DNA of 64,000 bases from Veillonella tobetsuensis (GCF_001078375.1 NZ_BBXI01000021.1:62001-126000), one strand, 5' to 3'. Positions 8,544-19,405 are shown, counted from the stretch's first letter. Numbers and translations are program-made. The notes: generated by a model from the sequence alone, not told the origin.

Positions 8544-8730
8544 AACGTAGTTAGCACATATATACTAGAGATATAATTGAATCATACTTACTTTCAATTT
8601 TGATATTTGCATCATAAAAATAACCTCATTTTATAAAAATCATTAGAAAACAAGATAATTCCTACTAACATGTACTACATATATAAAATATACTAACCCC
8701 TTACGTATCTTATATATGACTTTGCAAAAT

Positions 8731-8756
8731 AAAGGACCCTAACTAGGGTCCTTTTT
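8731..8756. terminator. Intrinsic terminator between XRE and GntR genes
   Basis: AAAGGACCCTA and AGGGTCCTTTTT form a tight hairpin followed by a T-run on the plus strand. It sits between convergent genes and probably ends the XRE transcript; it may also serve the GntR gene. Confidence 0.8.
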
Positions 8757-8774
8757 AATATATCTATTTAATTA

Positions 8775-9497
8775 CTAAACTTCATTTAATTTTTTATCTT
8801 GTATTTCCGCATTAGCCCGCTTAAAGATAAACGCATTATTGATGTGCTGACGCATCGCATTTTCTGCAGCCACTTCGTCATGGCGTTCAATAGCGTCTAC
8901 GATATGATCATGTTCGTCATCGCAGTCATGAGTGCGCACTGCATTGAAGGAGCTCAAGTACATATCGCGATTTACACGTTCACGGAAATCTAATAAGTAA
9001 TCCACAACGCGCTCATTGCCTGAAAATTGCGCAATCATGCTATGGAATCGGCTGTTAACCTCTACCCGTGCAGTTGCATCCTCAATAGCATGCATTTCGC
9101 GGCACAATTCCTTAAGTTCTTCTACTTGCTCTGGTGTGGCGTGACGGGCACACAAACGAGCCCCCAAACCTTCCATAACCTCGCGACATTGGTATAGCGC
9201 CACGATTTCTTCTGGTGTATCCGCTTTAACCGTAACACCCTTCCATGGCACGATAACAACAAGATTATCTTTTGCTAATTTTCTGAAAGCTTCGCGAACT
9301 GGCGTTGCACTTACCTTAAGCTGTTCTGCGATTTTAACTTCATTTAGTTTTTCGTGCGGTAATAGCTCCCCTGTTAAAATAGCCTGTTTCAAAGTTACAT
9401 AAACTTGTTCACTTAACGGCAATCGTTCAATTGAATCTACAGCGGAAAAATGATACATCTCTTTTGGTTCTTTTGTACCTTTCACGTCTTTTGTCAT
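8775..9497 (-). CDS. GntR-family regulator, FadR/FCD type
   Basis: A 240-aa regulator. Residues about 22-90 form the winged HTH (LKQAILTGELLPHEKLNEVK, then VSATPVREAFRKL). Residues about 95-225 form the all-helical FCD effector domain with the metal/ligand residues typical of the group (NSRFHSMIA, HDHIVDAIERHD). FCD regulators usually respond to organic acids or sugar acids. The effector and targets are unknown, as no metabolic operon is directly adjacent. Confidence 0.85.
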   Translation of the reverse strand: MTKDVKGTKEPKEMYHFSAVDSIERLPLSEQVYVTLKQAILTGELLPHEKLNEVKIAEQLKVSATPVREAFRKLAKDNLVVIVPWKGVTVKADTPEEIVALYQCREVMEGLGARLCARHATPEQVEELKELCREMHAIEDATARVEVNSRFHSMIAQFSGNERVVDYLLDFRERVNRDMYLSSFNAVRTHDCDDEHDHIVDAIERHDEVAAENAMRQHINNAFIFKRANAEIQDKKLNEV

Positions 9498-9697
9498 ATT
9501 TCTAGCCTAGGTCCCCTCTAACGTTTATTTGCTTTCATACTTTCAATGAACGCCTAAAATTAGTATAATAAAATGTAAGCATTTTTATATACAAACACAT
9601 GCATATATAATAGTTACATACACTCTAATTATAAATCTCGCGCATATGACTGTCAATTTCTAGATGGTCATAGTTTAAAAGTAAGGAAGTTACCAAT

Positions 9698-10618
9698 ATG
9701 AGTCGTTGTCTGGTTATCATTAACCCTGTATCTGGTGGCGGTGCAGCACGCCGATATGCCCTTGATTTACAGTGGAAATTGAGTACCCTCTTTGACACAA
9801 TTGAAATAAAATTCACAACGGGTGCTAATGATGCAACTCGTTTTGCCAAGGCGGCCTGTGATGATGATTTTGATGCCGTATTCTGCATGGGCGGTGATGG
9901 AACTGTAAATGAAACGGTTAACGGCATCGCACAAGGGGGATTCAAAGCAACCTTTGGCTTTATCCCTGTGGGGACCGTTAACGATATGTCTCGTGCTCTT
10001 GGCATTCCACAACGGCCATTAGAGGCAATTCGCCGCCTCGATATCAACCAAGTTCGCTCCATCGATATTGGTCGTTGCAATGATAAATACTTCTGCAATA
10101 ATATTGCAGCCGGTGTCATTCCAAAGGTTATCGAAGAGGTAACGCCAAAGGAAAAGCGCATCTTAGGTCCTCTGGCTTACTTTTTGCGTGCTGGTCAAGC
10201 TCTATTCACCACAAAGGATTATACATACCGTGTCAAAACAGAGACGGATGATTTTATTTGTAAATCACCACTAGTGCTAGCACTACTCACCAATGTGGTA
10301 TCTAGCTTTGAACGCTTTATGCCGGAGGCCTCTGTCGATGATGGTTATATGCGTCTCGTTATCTTTAAAGAATACTTTATTCTAGATATTTTCAAGGTCT
10401 TACCGCTCATTCTAAGTGGAGCCATCTATAATTCAAGTAATACGACTACGCTAACAGTACAAAAAGCTCATATTGAATTATTAAGTAATATAGGTGATTT
10501 ACCAACCAACATGGATGGTGATGCAGGTCCATCTATGCCAGTAGACCTTGAGGTTTTACCTCAAGTCCTCAAGGTATTTGCACCTACCAAACATCAAAAG
10601 AAAAAGTCGCTTATCTAA
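9698..10618 (+). CDS. Diacylglycerol/lipid kinase family protein
   Basis: A 306-aa protein with a DAGK catalytic domain. It shows INPVSGGGAARR at the N-terminus, the nucleotide-binding MGGDGTVNETVNG near residue 68, and PVGTVNDMSRALGI. The length matches YegS/DgkB-like lipid kinases, which phosphorylate diacylglycerol or related lipids at the inner membrane face. The exact lipid is not predictable. AAGGAAGTTACCAAT precedes the ATG. It converges on addA with a terminator between them. Confidence 0.85.
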   Translation: MSRCLVIINPVSGGGAARRYALDLQWKLSTLFDTIEIKFTTGANDATRFAKAACDDDFDAVFCMGGDGTVNETVNGIAQGGFKATFGFIPVGTVNDMSRALGIPQRPLEAIRRLDINQVRSIDIGRCNDKYFCNNIAAGVIPKVIEEVTPKEKRILGPLAYFLRAGQALFTTKDYTYRVKTETDDFICKSPLVLALLTNVVSSFERFMPEASVDDGYMRLVIFKEYFILDIFKVLPLILSGAIYNSSNTTTLTVQKAHIELLSNIGDLPTNMDGDAGPSMPVDLEVLPQVLKVFAPTKHQKKKSLI

Positions 10619-10624
10619 GCGATT

Positions 10625-10660
10625 GAACCCCCTTTACTGGTTGTCCAGCAAAGGGGGTTC
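10625..10660 (+). terminator. Terminator after the lipid kinase
   Basis: GAACCCCCTTT pairs perfectly with AAAGGGGGTTC, with an inner CTGG/CCAG stem. It lies between convergent genes. The U-tract is interrupted (TTATCATTTT). Confidence 0.75.
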
Positions 10661-10693
10661 TTATCATTTTAAATGGCTTTTTTCCTATATGCG

Positions 10694-13600
10694 TTATAAC
10701 AAAACGGCTTCGTGTAAACGGAAACTATAAATATAACTTGCTTTAACAGGCATGCCTGTTAAGGTCTCAAGGGCCTCTTTATAGAGGTCCATTTGTATTT
10801 TATAGCGATGAACTAGTTCATCCCCACTTTTAACACGATCCGTCTTATAGTCTACAAGAATCCATTGATCATCTTCAACAAAGGCAGTATCGATAATACC
10901 TTGTAAAAACAATCGTTCCCCCTCTTCTACATCAGGATACACGCGATTTCCATCAAAGAGCATGCTAAAAGGCAATTCCCGTTCTACCCGTTTTGATGCA
11001 ATAAGACGCTTACCAAGATCAGAGTTAAAGAACCCATATAGGCTACGATCACTTAACAGACTACGCTCATCATCGCTAAACTTGCCTTCTGCTTGCAGAG
11101 AATCGAGCATATCAGTCATAGACTTTTGTGTATACTTTTGCACTGGTAGCCACTGCATAGCCTCATGCATTAAGGTACCCCATTGCGCACCCGTTACAAT
11201 TTCCTCAGCGTCAGCAATGGCCATCGGCTTGCGTCCAAATACGGAATCAGCGAGTTCTATTTCACTAATAGCAGGAATACTTGTATCTAATACCGTAGCC
11301 GATACTGCCTCCGCATCACGTTCGGCAAATCGTCGTTTCAATTCGCTCACAGAAATCTTAGCTGTTGTCTTAGAGGCTACAAGATTAGGATAGGTAAAAG
11401 CAAATCGCTGTACAATTTCCTCTGGCAATTCTACATCATTCACCTTTCCTAAAGCGCGAACTGTATTGATAGTTGTTTCATCCACATCAGCCTTATAGTC
11501 TAGGTCACCATACAGAGAACCATCATGGATTTCTACCTTCACCTTACATTGACGGTCCAGTAAATCAAAATTTATAGCTCCTTCTAGCTCGATACTATTG
11601 CGTAATGGACCGCCCCCATCTAAATGACGAGCGAAGGCTATGAGCAGCCAATGTAAATAGGAGTTGCCAGCTTTAATTAGATCTACACCTAATGCTTGGG
11701 TCTGGGTCAATGCCGCATTTTTTATATGAGCACCAATCCCCTTTTCCTTTTTAATTTCCTTGTTGATATACCCCGTTAGGAATAGCTTATCCCGTGCCCG
11801 AGTCAATGCCACGTAGAGAATACGCTGTTCTTCGGCTTTCATAGCATCCGATTTAACAGATTTACAATAGAGCCACGGCATAGATGGATAGGATACACGA
11901 ATATCTGGGTAATAGCCCTTCAATCCGATACCAGCATTTTTATCGACCAACAGTGGGGAGTTAAAGTCCATGGTATTGAATTTCTTTTGTACCCCTGAAA
12001 GAAATACAACCGGGAATTCAAGGCCCTTACTCTTATGGATGGTCATGAGACGCACTACATCATCCGCTTCGGTAACCACATTGGCAACGGCCATATCCTG
12101 ATTGCTATCGCGTAAGCTTTCAACAAAACGAAGGAATCTAAAGAGGCCGCGGAACCCAGACGATTCAAAACCCTTAGCCCTTTCATAGAGGGCCATCACA
12201 TTTGCGCGGCGCACAAGGCCATTCGGCATGGCCCCCACATAGTTCACGTAGTCCAAGGTTTCGTATATATCCCATAACAAATCAGCTACGCCATGACGGC
12301 GTGACAATGTACGCCAATGCTCAATATGCTCGAGGAATTGTACTAACCGTTCATCCTGGGCCTGTTCGGCATAAATAGGCATAAGGGACCATAAAGAGCC
12401 TTCTCCAGTAAGTCGCAATGCACCGAGTTCATTGGCATCGAGACCTACCAGCCCAGAATGCAATACGGCAGCCATCGGCAAATCCTGCTCTGGATTATCG
12501 ATAATCTGTAACAATGACAAGAGCAATTGAATCTCTTGTGCTTCAAAGTAGCCATCGCGCTCATTAACAACAGCTGGGATGCCCGCTTGACGCATGGCAG
12601 CTACAGCTCGTGTTCCCCATCCTGCAAGGGACCGACGTAACACGGCAAAGTCGCGCCATTGAATTTGACGGAATGAGCCATCTGGATTTTGCACTTGTTT
12701 TTTAGATGCGTGCAATTCCTTGATTTTCTGAATGATAAAATCTAGTTCCCGTTCATTATTCTCTGGCTCATCACCGATAGATTCCGTATCGTTTACATTC
12801 GCTCCAATATCGCTTTCATCAGAACTGTTCGTATCACTAGTATCCAAAAGATGCAATTCTACGGCGCCGCCCACCCAATTAGCAGGTGCATCCTCGACGA
12901 TGCGGCCTGGTATGAGCGATTCTTTTTCACCATAATCAAGTTCTGCTGCCTCTTGGGTCATAATTTGGTAAAAAATAAAATTCGTAGTGGTCAAAATATT
13001 TTCATGGGACCGGAAATTCTTTGCCAAATCGATGCGACGCTCTACAGCGTCATTCTCGAGTCCGTACGTATTGTACTTATGCATAAACAGAGAACTATCC
13101 GCCATACGGAAACTATAAATAGCTTGCTTCACATCGCCTACGTAGAATCGGTTATCTATATGAGAAATAAGATTAATAATGGTTTCTTGTACACCATTCG
13201 TATCTTGGTATTCGTCCACCATGATTTCTTTGAAAGTATCCTGCAACTCAAGGGCCACTTCGGATGGTTGAGGGTCATCTTCGGTACCAGGTTCCACAAG
13301 GAGTGCCAAACAGAGGTGTTCCAAGTCGCTAAAGTCCATGATGCCTTGTTCTTTTTTAGCCTCATTATAAGCCCTATGAAAGGCAATGGTTAACTCTACC
13401 AGATTATGAATGAGCGGATACTGGTCTACAAATTGCTGTTGCAGCACAGCTTCATCAATATGAAATAGACCGTTTTTCATTCCTTTTAAGCTATCCTTAT
13501 TTTGGGAACCAAGTGATTTAAATTCATCTGCTAACGCACCATCTACTTCTCCCTTTTCTAAGGCTTTGCCAAGGCTTGTAAAACTTGCTTTTGTAAAGGT

Positions 13601-14461
13601 ATCTAGGTTATGGCATACATCGACCATATCGGACCAGGTCTGCGCCCCTTTTAATTGGGCTAATGCGGCTAATTGTTCTTGGTACACCTTGTCCCATTTC
13701 TTAGGGCCTACAGGGCTTTCAAGTAAAGGTTGCATCTGTTCGATGCGGTCTGCAATACGATCGATTTCGGCCTGTTGCTCATCCCACATGGCACTGCCCC
13801 ATAAGGTATATCGTAAATCTTGATTTTGAGCCTCCTTATAAGGCTCCACGGCGCGACGCATCCACCCATCTGGGTTCGATTGAGACATGGCAAATTCATA
13901 GAGGCTTAGTACCTTATCTTGCAAGCCCGCATCAGACTTATCATCGCTAAAGAAGTCAGATAAATCAAAAATACCATACTCATTATGTTCATATGCCTCT
14001 TGCAATAGGTTTTCCAACACCTCTTGTTTTAAGAGGGCCATTTCCGCTTCATTACCGATACGAGCCGTAGGCGGAATATCAAGTTTATAGAAATACGAGC
14101 GGATTACCCACTGGCAAAAGGAATGTAATGTAGAAATATGTGCCGATGGCAATAGGTTCAATTGCCGCTCTAAGCGCGCTTGTAATACCTTGTCATCGGT
14201 TGCTTCCATAGCCTTCGCCAAAGCAACGCCAATACGAGCGCTCATTTCAGCAGCAGCGGCCTTTGTAAAAGTAACGACCATCAATTCTTGTACAGATAAG
14301 GGATTATCCATATCTTTCAAGCGTGTTATGATACGTTCTACGAGAACCGCCGTTTTACCAGATCCAGCAGCAGCGGCAACGAGCAATGTTTGGGCCCCTA
14401 AATTACTGTCCTTTGGGGACATGATGGCAGACTCCTGCTCTGGTGTCCATTTAACGCCCAT
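10694..14461 (-). CDS. addA: AddA helicase-nuclease subunit
   Basis: AddA is the UvrD-like helicase and nuclease of the AddAB complex that processes double-strand breaks for RecA loading. Visible motifs are Walker A AAAAGSGKTAVLVERI near residue 33, helicase motif II MVDEYQDTNG near residue 415, LYVALTRARDKLF near residue 890, and the RecB-type nuclease motif ILVDYKTDR near the C-terminus. I choose the ATG at 14461 because AGGAGG lies 8 nt before it. This start overlaps the end of addB by 11 bp, indicating translational coupling. The length of about 1,255 aa is normal. Confidence 0.95.
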   Translation of the reverse strand: MGVKWTPEQESAIMSPKDSNLGAQTLLVAAAAGSGKTAVLVERIITRLKDMDNPLSVQELMVVTFTKAAAAEMSARIGVALAKAMEATDDKVLQARLERQLNLLPSAHISTLHSFCQWVIRSYFYKLDIPPTARIGNEAEMALLKQEVLENLLQEAYEHNEYGIFDLSDFFSDDKSDAGLQDKVLSLYEFAMSQSNPDGWMRRAVEPYKEAQNQDLRYTLWGSAMWDEQQAEIDRIADRIEQMQPLLESPVGPKKWDKVYQEQLAALAQLKGAQTWSDMVDVCHNLDTFTKASFTSLGKALEKGEVDGALADEFKSLGSQNKDSLKGMKNGLFHIDEAVLQQQFVDQYPLIHNLVELTIAFHRAYNEAKKEQGIMDFSDLEHLCLALLVEPGTEDDPQPSEVALELQDTFKEIMVDEYQDTNGVQETIINLISHIDNRFYVGDVKQAIYSFRMADSSLFMHKYNTYGLENDAVERRIDLAKNFRSHENILTTTNFIFYQIMTQEAAELDYGEKESLIPGRIVEDAPANWVGGAVELHLLDTSDTNSSDESDIGANVNDTESIGDEPENNERELDFIIQKIKELHASKKQVQNPDGSFRQIQWRDFAVLRRSLAGWGTRAVAAMRQAGIPAVVNERDGYFEAQEIQLLLSLLQIIDNPEQDLPMAAVLHSGLVGLDANELGALRLTGEGSLWSLMPIYAEQAQDERLVQFLEHIEHWRTLSRRHGVADLLWDIYETLDYVNYVGAMPNGLVRRANVMALYERAKGFESSGFRGLFRFLRFVESLRDSNQDMAVANVVTEADDVVRLMTIHKSKGLEFPVVFLSGVQKKFNTMDFNSPLLVDKNAGIGLKGYYPDIRVSYPSMPWLYCKSVKSDAMKAEEQRILYVALTRARDKLFLTGYINKEIKKEKGIGAHIKNAALTQTQALGVDLIKAGNSYLHWLLIAFARHLDGGGPLRNSIELEGAINFDLLDRQCKVKVEIHDGSLYGDLDYKADVDETTINTVRALGKVNDVELPEEIVQRFAFTYPNLVASKTTAKISVSELKRRFAERDAEAVSATVLDTSIPAISEIELADSVFGRKPMAIADAEEIVTGAQWGTLMHEAMQWLPVQKYTQKSMTDMLDSLQAEGKFSDDERSLLSDRSLYGFFNSDLGKRLIASKRVERELPFSMLFDGNRVYPDVEEGERLFLQGIIDTAFVEDDQWILVDYKTDRVKSGDELVHRYKIQMDLYKEALETLTGMPVKASYIYSFRLHEAVLL

Positions 14462-17400
14462 TGTCGTCACCTCCTGTCATAGAACTATCCTTATTAACAC
14501 TTTCACCTAGTAACTTAGCAGCACTCGACACCATATGTTCAGAAGTAACACCGGATGCTACATTTCCAGAGGTGCCATTTAGAGCTTCATGCATTTTCTC
14601 TAGGGCATTTGCCTCATTTAGAGACGTTAAATAATTGTACTGATTACGTTCATTATCGAATCGGCATACGGTCTTGTAATCACAATAGGAACAAGGAATA
14701 GCCTTATTCAACTGATATGGGGCAATAGGAAATTTACCTTTGCCGATGGCAGAGCCGGTGTCTGCCATAATCGATTCGGTATAACGGCACATGATATCAA
14801 AATCACCGGAGGATTTAACGATTTTCATATCTCCTGAATGAATAGTCCCTTTACCAGTAATACGAACAGGCACATAAGGCCCCTTACCCTTATAGGTGAG
14901 CAATTTTTCATCCATTTTTTCCAGCATATCGATATCATCTGTAAAATATCCTTTATTGTTAAGGGCCCCATTCGTATCAGCCAAAGCTTTAGCTTCTTCA
15001 TAGGACACAGGTTCACTAGCTGGAGTTCGTGGATTTTTCACATATGTATATACAACGGCAGTTGGTGTCATCGGTTGATCGTGATGTTTTTCATAAGCCG
15101 ATTCTAGTGCCAAGAGATAGGTCATCAATTGTAATTTTAGACCATAGTATATTTCCTGTGCATTCACCGATGTACTACCCGATTTGTAGTCGATAACCAT
15201 GCCGTACGTATGACCATCGCGTTTATATTCATCGATACGATCAATTTGACCAACCAGTCGCAAATAACGATCATCACCAAGAGGTACCTTAATAGATTCC
15301 CAGCCATTAGGACGTCCAAAGTCTTGTTCTAAATACATCGTATCGAAGGAGGACCGACTAGACCAATCTACAAGGCGTGATACTGTTTTCTGCAATGTTC
15401 TAACAACGCGCTCTTCAATAGCCTTATCATAGGCCGTCTTCTCATCCTCATCATAGCGATTCTCTTCTAATATATCTGCTGCTACGCGAGCACATAATTC
15501 CTGCTGTGCCGTTTCATCTAAATCACGCCATTGCTTATGCTCAGACAATAGTTGTGTTCCTAACCGTTCTAAATTGGCATGTAAAAAGGTACCAATTTCT
15601 GGGGCCCCAAAGGAACGTACCTTACGGGGTTCCAATTGTAAGCCATATTGGGCATAGAATTTAAATGGACACTGACGATATTTTTCAAGGCGCGTTACGG
15701 ACCCAGACATATAGCCCCGTTTAAGGAATAGGCCATTCACTAATTCTGGTGCAATAATAGGTACATCATTATTGTCGCGAATACCACGGCTCACGTCCTC
15801 TAAGCGCGGTCTGTAGGCCGCAACATTGCGAGCCCAATTATAGAGTCCCCACCACAATGGCGACACAGGTACGCCACTAAACAAAGCGCCCCAACGCTCA
15901 GATAAGAGGGATAAACTTTGGTATGGACGCCATAAATAATTATCTTCAGTACCATCTTGAATGGTGAAAGGAACCTCTACAGGCGACGTACAGAAACCAA
16001 GGGATTGTAACCGTTTAATAACGAGAGAACTTTCAAGACCTTCTCCTTCATCATTAGAGCCAGCATAGGATATAGTTAAATGCTGTTCTGCCCGCGTCAT
16101 GGCTAAATAGAGAAGAAAGTTTTCATTGAACGCCTTCGGTAAAGCACCTTCTGCAAGAACGATGCCCGCTTCAGCAAGGGCCTCCCGCTCTCTATCCTTG
16201 ATTAAGCCTTCATCCCCCATATTTTGAGGAAATACACCTTGGTTAAGGCCCATCACATAGACCCTTGGCCATGATTGACTATATGCCCGTTCAATAGTTG
16301 TAATTGCCACATGATCTAGAGATGGTGGAATCATCGAATAGTGAACATTATCAAGGGCCTCTTCTAAGAGGGCTATCATCTCGTCCAGTGTCAATGTTTC
16401 CATATCGGTTAAGACCATCATTTCATCGAGGAATCCGATGACCGCATTATACATTTGCTCATGACTAGCCTTAGATTCTAAATCACCGTCTCGCTCAGCA
16501 TCTAACGACCATTCATAGAGACGCTGTGGCACTTGTAATTCTTCGAGAACCGCATAGATGTGCTTACACCACTCGGCCCCCGTATGGGCTTCGCAAGACG
16601 TTGCAAAATCAAACCATGGTATCAAGATGTCCATAATGGTCTGTCTCGATGCGTTTACCCGCTCATGTCTTGGTGCGTCTGGTTGTTCCTCTTCTGAAAG
16701 TCCCGATACACGACGCATATAGGACCAAGTATCTCGTTCCCACTGTAAATGATTGATGCCAAATTCTAGCACATAGTTTTCCAGTTCATCTACCGCCTCA
16801 CGAGTTAGAGGCGTTAAATCCGTTTTTAATAAACGGAACATAATATCACGACTGTAGCTATGCTTAACAATACCGAGCAAATCCGTCATCAATTCCCCTA
16901 GAGGGTGATTATTCATAGGCCGTTGACGGTCTCCAAAGTGAGGAATCCCATATCGGGTAAATACCTTTTCTAATGTATCCCCATAGGTCTCCGATTCACG
17001 GAGCATGATACACACATCCCGATAGCGTGCAGTAGGACTACTTTCAATATACGCAAGGATATCACGAGCCACCCAATCGGCCTCGCGCTCACGATTATAG
17101 GCGCTCACTAGAGGTACATGTTCATCTGTTGTATTTCGTTTACTGTGAAAGAAATTTTCCTCCAAAACTTGCAATACAGGCGTCCCTCTATGCCCCTTAA
17201 AGGCCTGAAAGGATAGTTTTGAGCCATATTCGTTATATAGATTTTCTAAGATTTCAACAGAGCGATTGAAGATGCCATGATGCCCTTTATTGGCTAAAAT
17301 CCGTTTAGGGTCAGCCGGTAGATCAACGGTAATTACCGATTCTACAGCAAGGTCAAAGAGCATGTACAACAGCTCAAAATGAACCGGTGTAAACCAGTGG

Positions 17401-18014
17401 AATCCGTCTACAAAGATATGACAGTTTTCCATCAATGGAGACTGTGGTAGTGCATGAACGAGATCCATAATAGGATCTCCATCAATTTGGCCATGAAGCT
17501 GCAATTCCTCTTCATAGGCTGACATACATAATGCTAGTTCACGTAATTTTTTCTGCAATACCTTATTCGATACGCGCTGTGCACCTGCTTCTAATTCATC
17601 AGGCCCTATGCGAAAGGAGCGAAACTCGGAAAATAAGCCTTGCAAGACCGACGAAAACTCAGGCCGTTTGGCAGCTTGTGATAATAGGCCTAGTTCAGCA
17701 CCTTTTCGCTTCATTACAAGACTCAAGAGCATAGAGCGTCCCAATTGAGATATGCTCTGCTGATGGGCTTTCACATTGCCTATCGATTGATACACCTGAT
17801 AGGCTAAGCGGCCAAACCCTACAACGCGCACCGTCGTAAAGCCACCTTGGGGCATAAATTCTGCTAATTCCCGCTCTACCCGATATGTTGCTGGCTCTGG
17901 AACCAATAATATAATAGGATCACCTGGACACTCGGTTATAACCTGCCGAATACGTTCATATACGGCACGGGTCTTGCCAGATCCAGCGCGACCATAATAC
18001 ATGGTAATACTCAT
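14451..18014 (-). CDS. addB: AddB helicase-nuclease subunit
   Basis: AddB is the partner of AddA. The N-terminal Walker A is YYGRAGSGKTRAVYERI. The C-terminal nuclease domain has MVIDYKSGS. The four-cysteine Fe-S cluster is split as in the family: one Cys in YRQCPFKFYAQYG and three in CSYCDYKTVC. The start at 18014 follows GGGAGGTAGT; an upstream GTG in frame overlaps that ribosome binding site and is less likely. It precedes and overlaps addA. I saw no SOS box in its upstream gap. Confidence 0.94.
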   Translation of the reverse strand: MSITMYYGRAGSGKTRAVYERIRQVITECPGDPIILLVPEPATYRVERELAEFMPQGGFTTVRVVGFGRLAYQVYQSIGNVKAHQQSISQLGRSMLLSLVMKRKGAELGLLSQAAKRPEFSSVLQGLFSEFRSFRIGPDELEAGAQRVSNKVLQKKLRELALCMSAYEEELQLHGQIDGDPIMDLVHALPQSPLMENCHIFVDGFHWFTPVHFELLYMLFDLAVESVITVDLPADPKRILANKGHHGIFNRSVEILENLYNEYGSKLSFQAFKGHRGTPVLQVLEENFFHSKRNTTDEHVPLVSAYNREREADWVARDILAYIESSPTARYRDVCIMLRESETYGDTLEKVFTRYGIPHFGDRQRPMNNHPLGELMTDLLGIVKHSYSRDIMFRLLKTDLTPLTREAVDELENYVLEFGINHLQWERDTWSYMRRVSGLSEEEQPDAPRHERVNASRQTIMDILIPWFDFATSCEAHTGAEWCKHIYAVLEELQVPQRLYEWSLDAERDGDLESKASHEQMYNAVIGFLDEMMVLTDMETLTLDEMIALLEEALDNVHYSMIPPSLDHVAITTIERAYSQSWPRVYVMGLNQGVFPQNMGDEGLIKDREREALAEAGIVLAEGALPKAFNENFLLYLAMTRAEQHLTISYAGSNDEGEGLESSLVIKRLQSLGFCTSPVEVPFTIQDGTEDNYLWRPYQSLSLLSERWGALFSGVPVSPLWWGLYNWARNVAAYRPRLEDVSRGIRDNNDVPIIAPELVNGLFLKRGYMSGSVTRLEKYRQCPFKFYAQYGLQLEPRKVRSFGAPEIGTFLHANLERLGTQLLSEHKQWRDLDETAQQELCARVAADILEENRYDEDEKTAYDKAIEERVVRTLQKTVSRLVDWSSRSSFDTMYLEQDFGRPNGWESIKVPLGDDRYLRLVGQIDRIDEYKRDGHTYGMVIDYKSGSTSVNAQEIYYGLKLQLMTYLLALESAYEKHHDQPMTPTAVVYTYVKNPRTPASEPVSYEEAKALADTNGALNNKGYFTDDIDMLEKMDEKLLTYKGKGPYVPVRITGKGTIHSGDMKIVKSSGDFDIMCRYTESIMADTGSAIGKGKFPIAPYQLNKAIPCSYCDYKTVCRFDNERNQYNYLTSLNEANALEKMHEALNGTSGNVASGVTSEHMVSSAAKLLGESVNKDSSMTGGDDNGR

Positions 18015-18131
18015 ACTACCTCCCACTACTAATAATTCATTCCGTCATCCCTAAAAACAGATATCAGTAGTAACTTATATGACATATAAATATATATACT
18101 ATTGTACACCATTAAATACCTAAATTGATAT

Positions 18132-18160
18132 TTGACAAAATTTGATTTATACATTATTCT
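18132..18160 (+). promoter_or_regulatory. Distal promoter candidate for the secreted-protein gene
   Basis: TTGACA, a 17-bp spacer and TATTCT lie 138 bp before the ATG at 18298. A second, better-placed promoter follows at 18200. Confidence 0.4.
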
Positions 18161-18199
18161 GTTTACGAAAATAAAAAAATTAAATTTGTTTATATTTTA

Positions 18200-18228
18200 T
18201 TTACACATTTAACACCGTGGTGTATAAT
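18200..18228 (+). promoter_or_regulatory. Strong promoter of the secreted-protein gene, with internal palindrome
   Basis: TTTACA, 17 bp, then a perfect TATAAT. The spacer contains ACACC-GT-GGTGT, a 5-2-5 inverted repeat touching the -10 box, which could be an operator. The ATG lies 70 bp downstream. Confidence 0.65.
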
Positions 18229-18297
18229 GAATGTAAAATGAAATATTATTTAAGGTTATAATTTTTTGTATTAATAACAATTTAGGAGTTAATCACA

Positions 18298-19296
18298 ATG
18301 AATACAAAACGTATTGCTACGGCTTTTGCCGTATTGGCAGCAACAACAATCTCTTTCTCAGCTTTTGCAGCAAATATGGATGCTAATGCACGCGCCTATG
18401 AACGTGCTGCAGCAGAACAGTCCCAATACCAATATATGCCAGCAAATACTGTACCAGTAGCTCAAGCAGGTTATGTGGCAACACCTCCACGTCCTAACTA
18501 CTCTCCATTACCAGTTGTACCTTACACCGCTGGTGATATGAGCCAACAAATGCCTGTATCTAAAGAATTGGGCGATCCAATCTTTGTGGCACCACAAACA
18601 ACTGCTGTAGGTATGCAAATTATGGATCCAATTCCAAATCCTAATGCACCGTTACAACAACCGGTAGATGCACCAGCAACACTTTCTTTCAGCAGAAGTG
18701 GCAATGGTTATGTATCCACATATAGAAGCAATCAATTAAATGCTTTTGATGTATTGTTAAACGGTCGTTCTTACACATTTGATTTACCAGCCTATACAAA
18801 TGGTTACCAAGTAAAAACTGCAAGTTCTTACAACCGCGCTGGTAACGGTATTGCCAACGTATTCACAACAAATGTAATCACGGAAGCAATCGTAAACAAC
18901 ACATCTTTACGCATCACTGTTAACATGACACAACCAACTTCTGTAGCAGCAACTAAATTGCGGTCCATGCAACAAACTGGTCATGTATCCGTAGGTGAAG
19001 TGTCCACATTATTTGCTTATAATGAAAGCTATGATGGTGTGAAACAAGCTGCTAACTATGATGTATATAACAACAATGGTCGTTTCATCGTCGTAAAATC
19101 CGGTGCTGTAACAGTACCTAATGGTGCTCAACATCCATATGCAACAGCTATGTTTGCCATTACTGAAGATACAGTAGCAGCAGTTACCGTTTCCGGCAAC
19201 AGTGGCGAATCTTATGAACTAGTAAAAGGTACAGCGTATTCCATCGCTGCCTCTGCAAAAGCAGCTAACGAAAAAAGTGTAAAACAAGGTAGATAA
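18298..19296 (+). CDS. Uncharacterised secreted protein
   Basis: A 332-aa protein with a clear Sec signal peptide: basic MNTKR, a hydrophobic core, and likely cleavage after SAFA near residue 24. Residues about 40-120 are Pro/Gln/Ala-rich and low in complexity. Residues about 125-320 look like beta-rich repeats (SFSRSGNGYVSTY, SYTFDLPAYTNGY). There is no lipobox, transmembrane anchor or SLH domain. I do not recognise the family. AGGAG precedes the ATG, and a strong dedicated promoter and a terminator flank it, so it is a single-gene unit that may be highly expressed. Confidence 0.7.
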   Translation: MNTKRIATAFAVLAATTISFSAFAANMDANARAYERAAAEQSQYQYMPANTVPVAQAGYVATPPRPNYSPLPVVPYTAGDMSQQMPVSKELGDPIFVAPQTTAVGMQIMDPIPNPNAPLQQPVDAPATLSFSRSGNGYVSTYRSNQLNAFDVLLNGRSYTFDLPAYTNGYQVKTASSYNRAGNGIANVFTTNVITEAIVNNTSLRITVNMTQPTSVAATKLRSMQQTGHVSVGEVSTLFAYNESYDGVKQAANYDVYNNNGRFIVVKSGAVTVPNGAQHPYATAMFAITEDTVAAVTVSGNSGESYELVKGTAYSIAASAKAANEKSVKQGR

Positions 19297-19354
19297 TAGA
19301 CCTCTAATGTAGAGATACTACCAGCTATCTCTAACAACATCTAAATATAATGAA

Positions 19355-19405
19355 AAGGGACTGTAAAAAGTGCGGTATAACCGACTTCTATTTACAGTCC
19401 TTTTT
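19355..19405 (+). terminator. Intrinsic terminator of the secreted-protein gene
   Basis: GGACTGTAAA and TTTACAGTCC pair around a 23-nt loop, followed by TTTTTG. It lies between convergent genes. Confidence 0.8.

Noticed and set aside
11000-18000. Several 60-180 codon plus-strand ORFs opposite addA/addB
   Set aside because: All are antisense to well-supported recombination genes, lack ribosome binding sites and have shadow-like composition.
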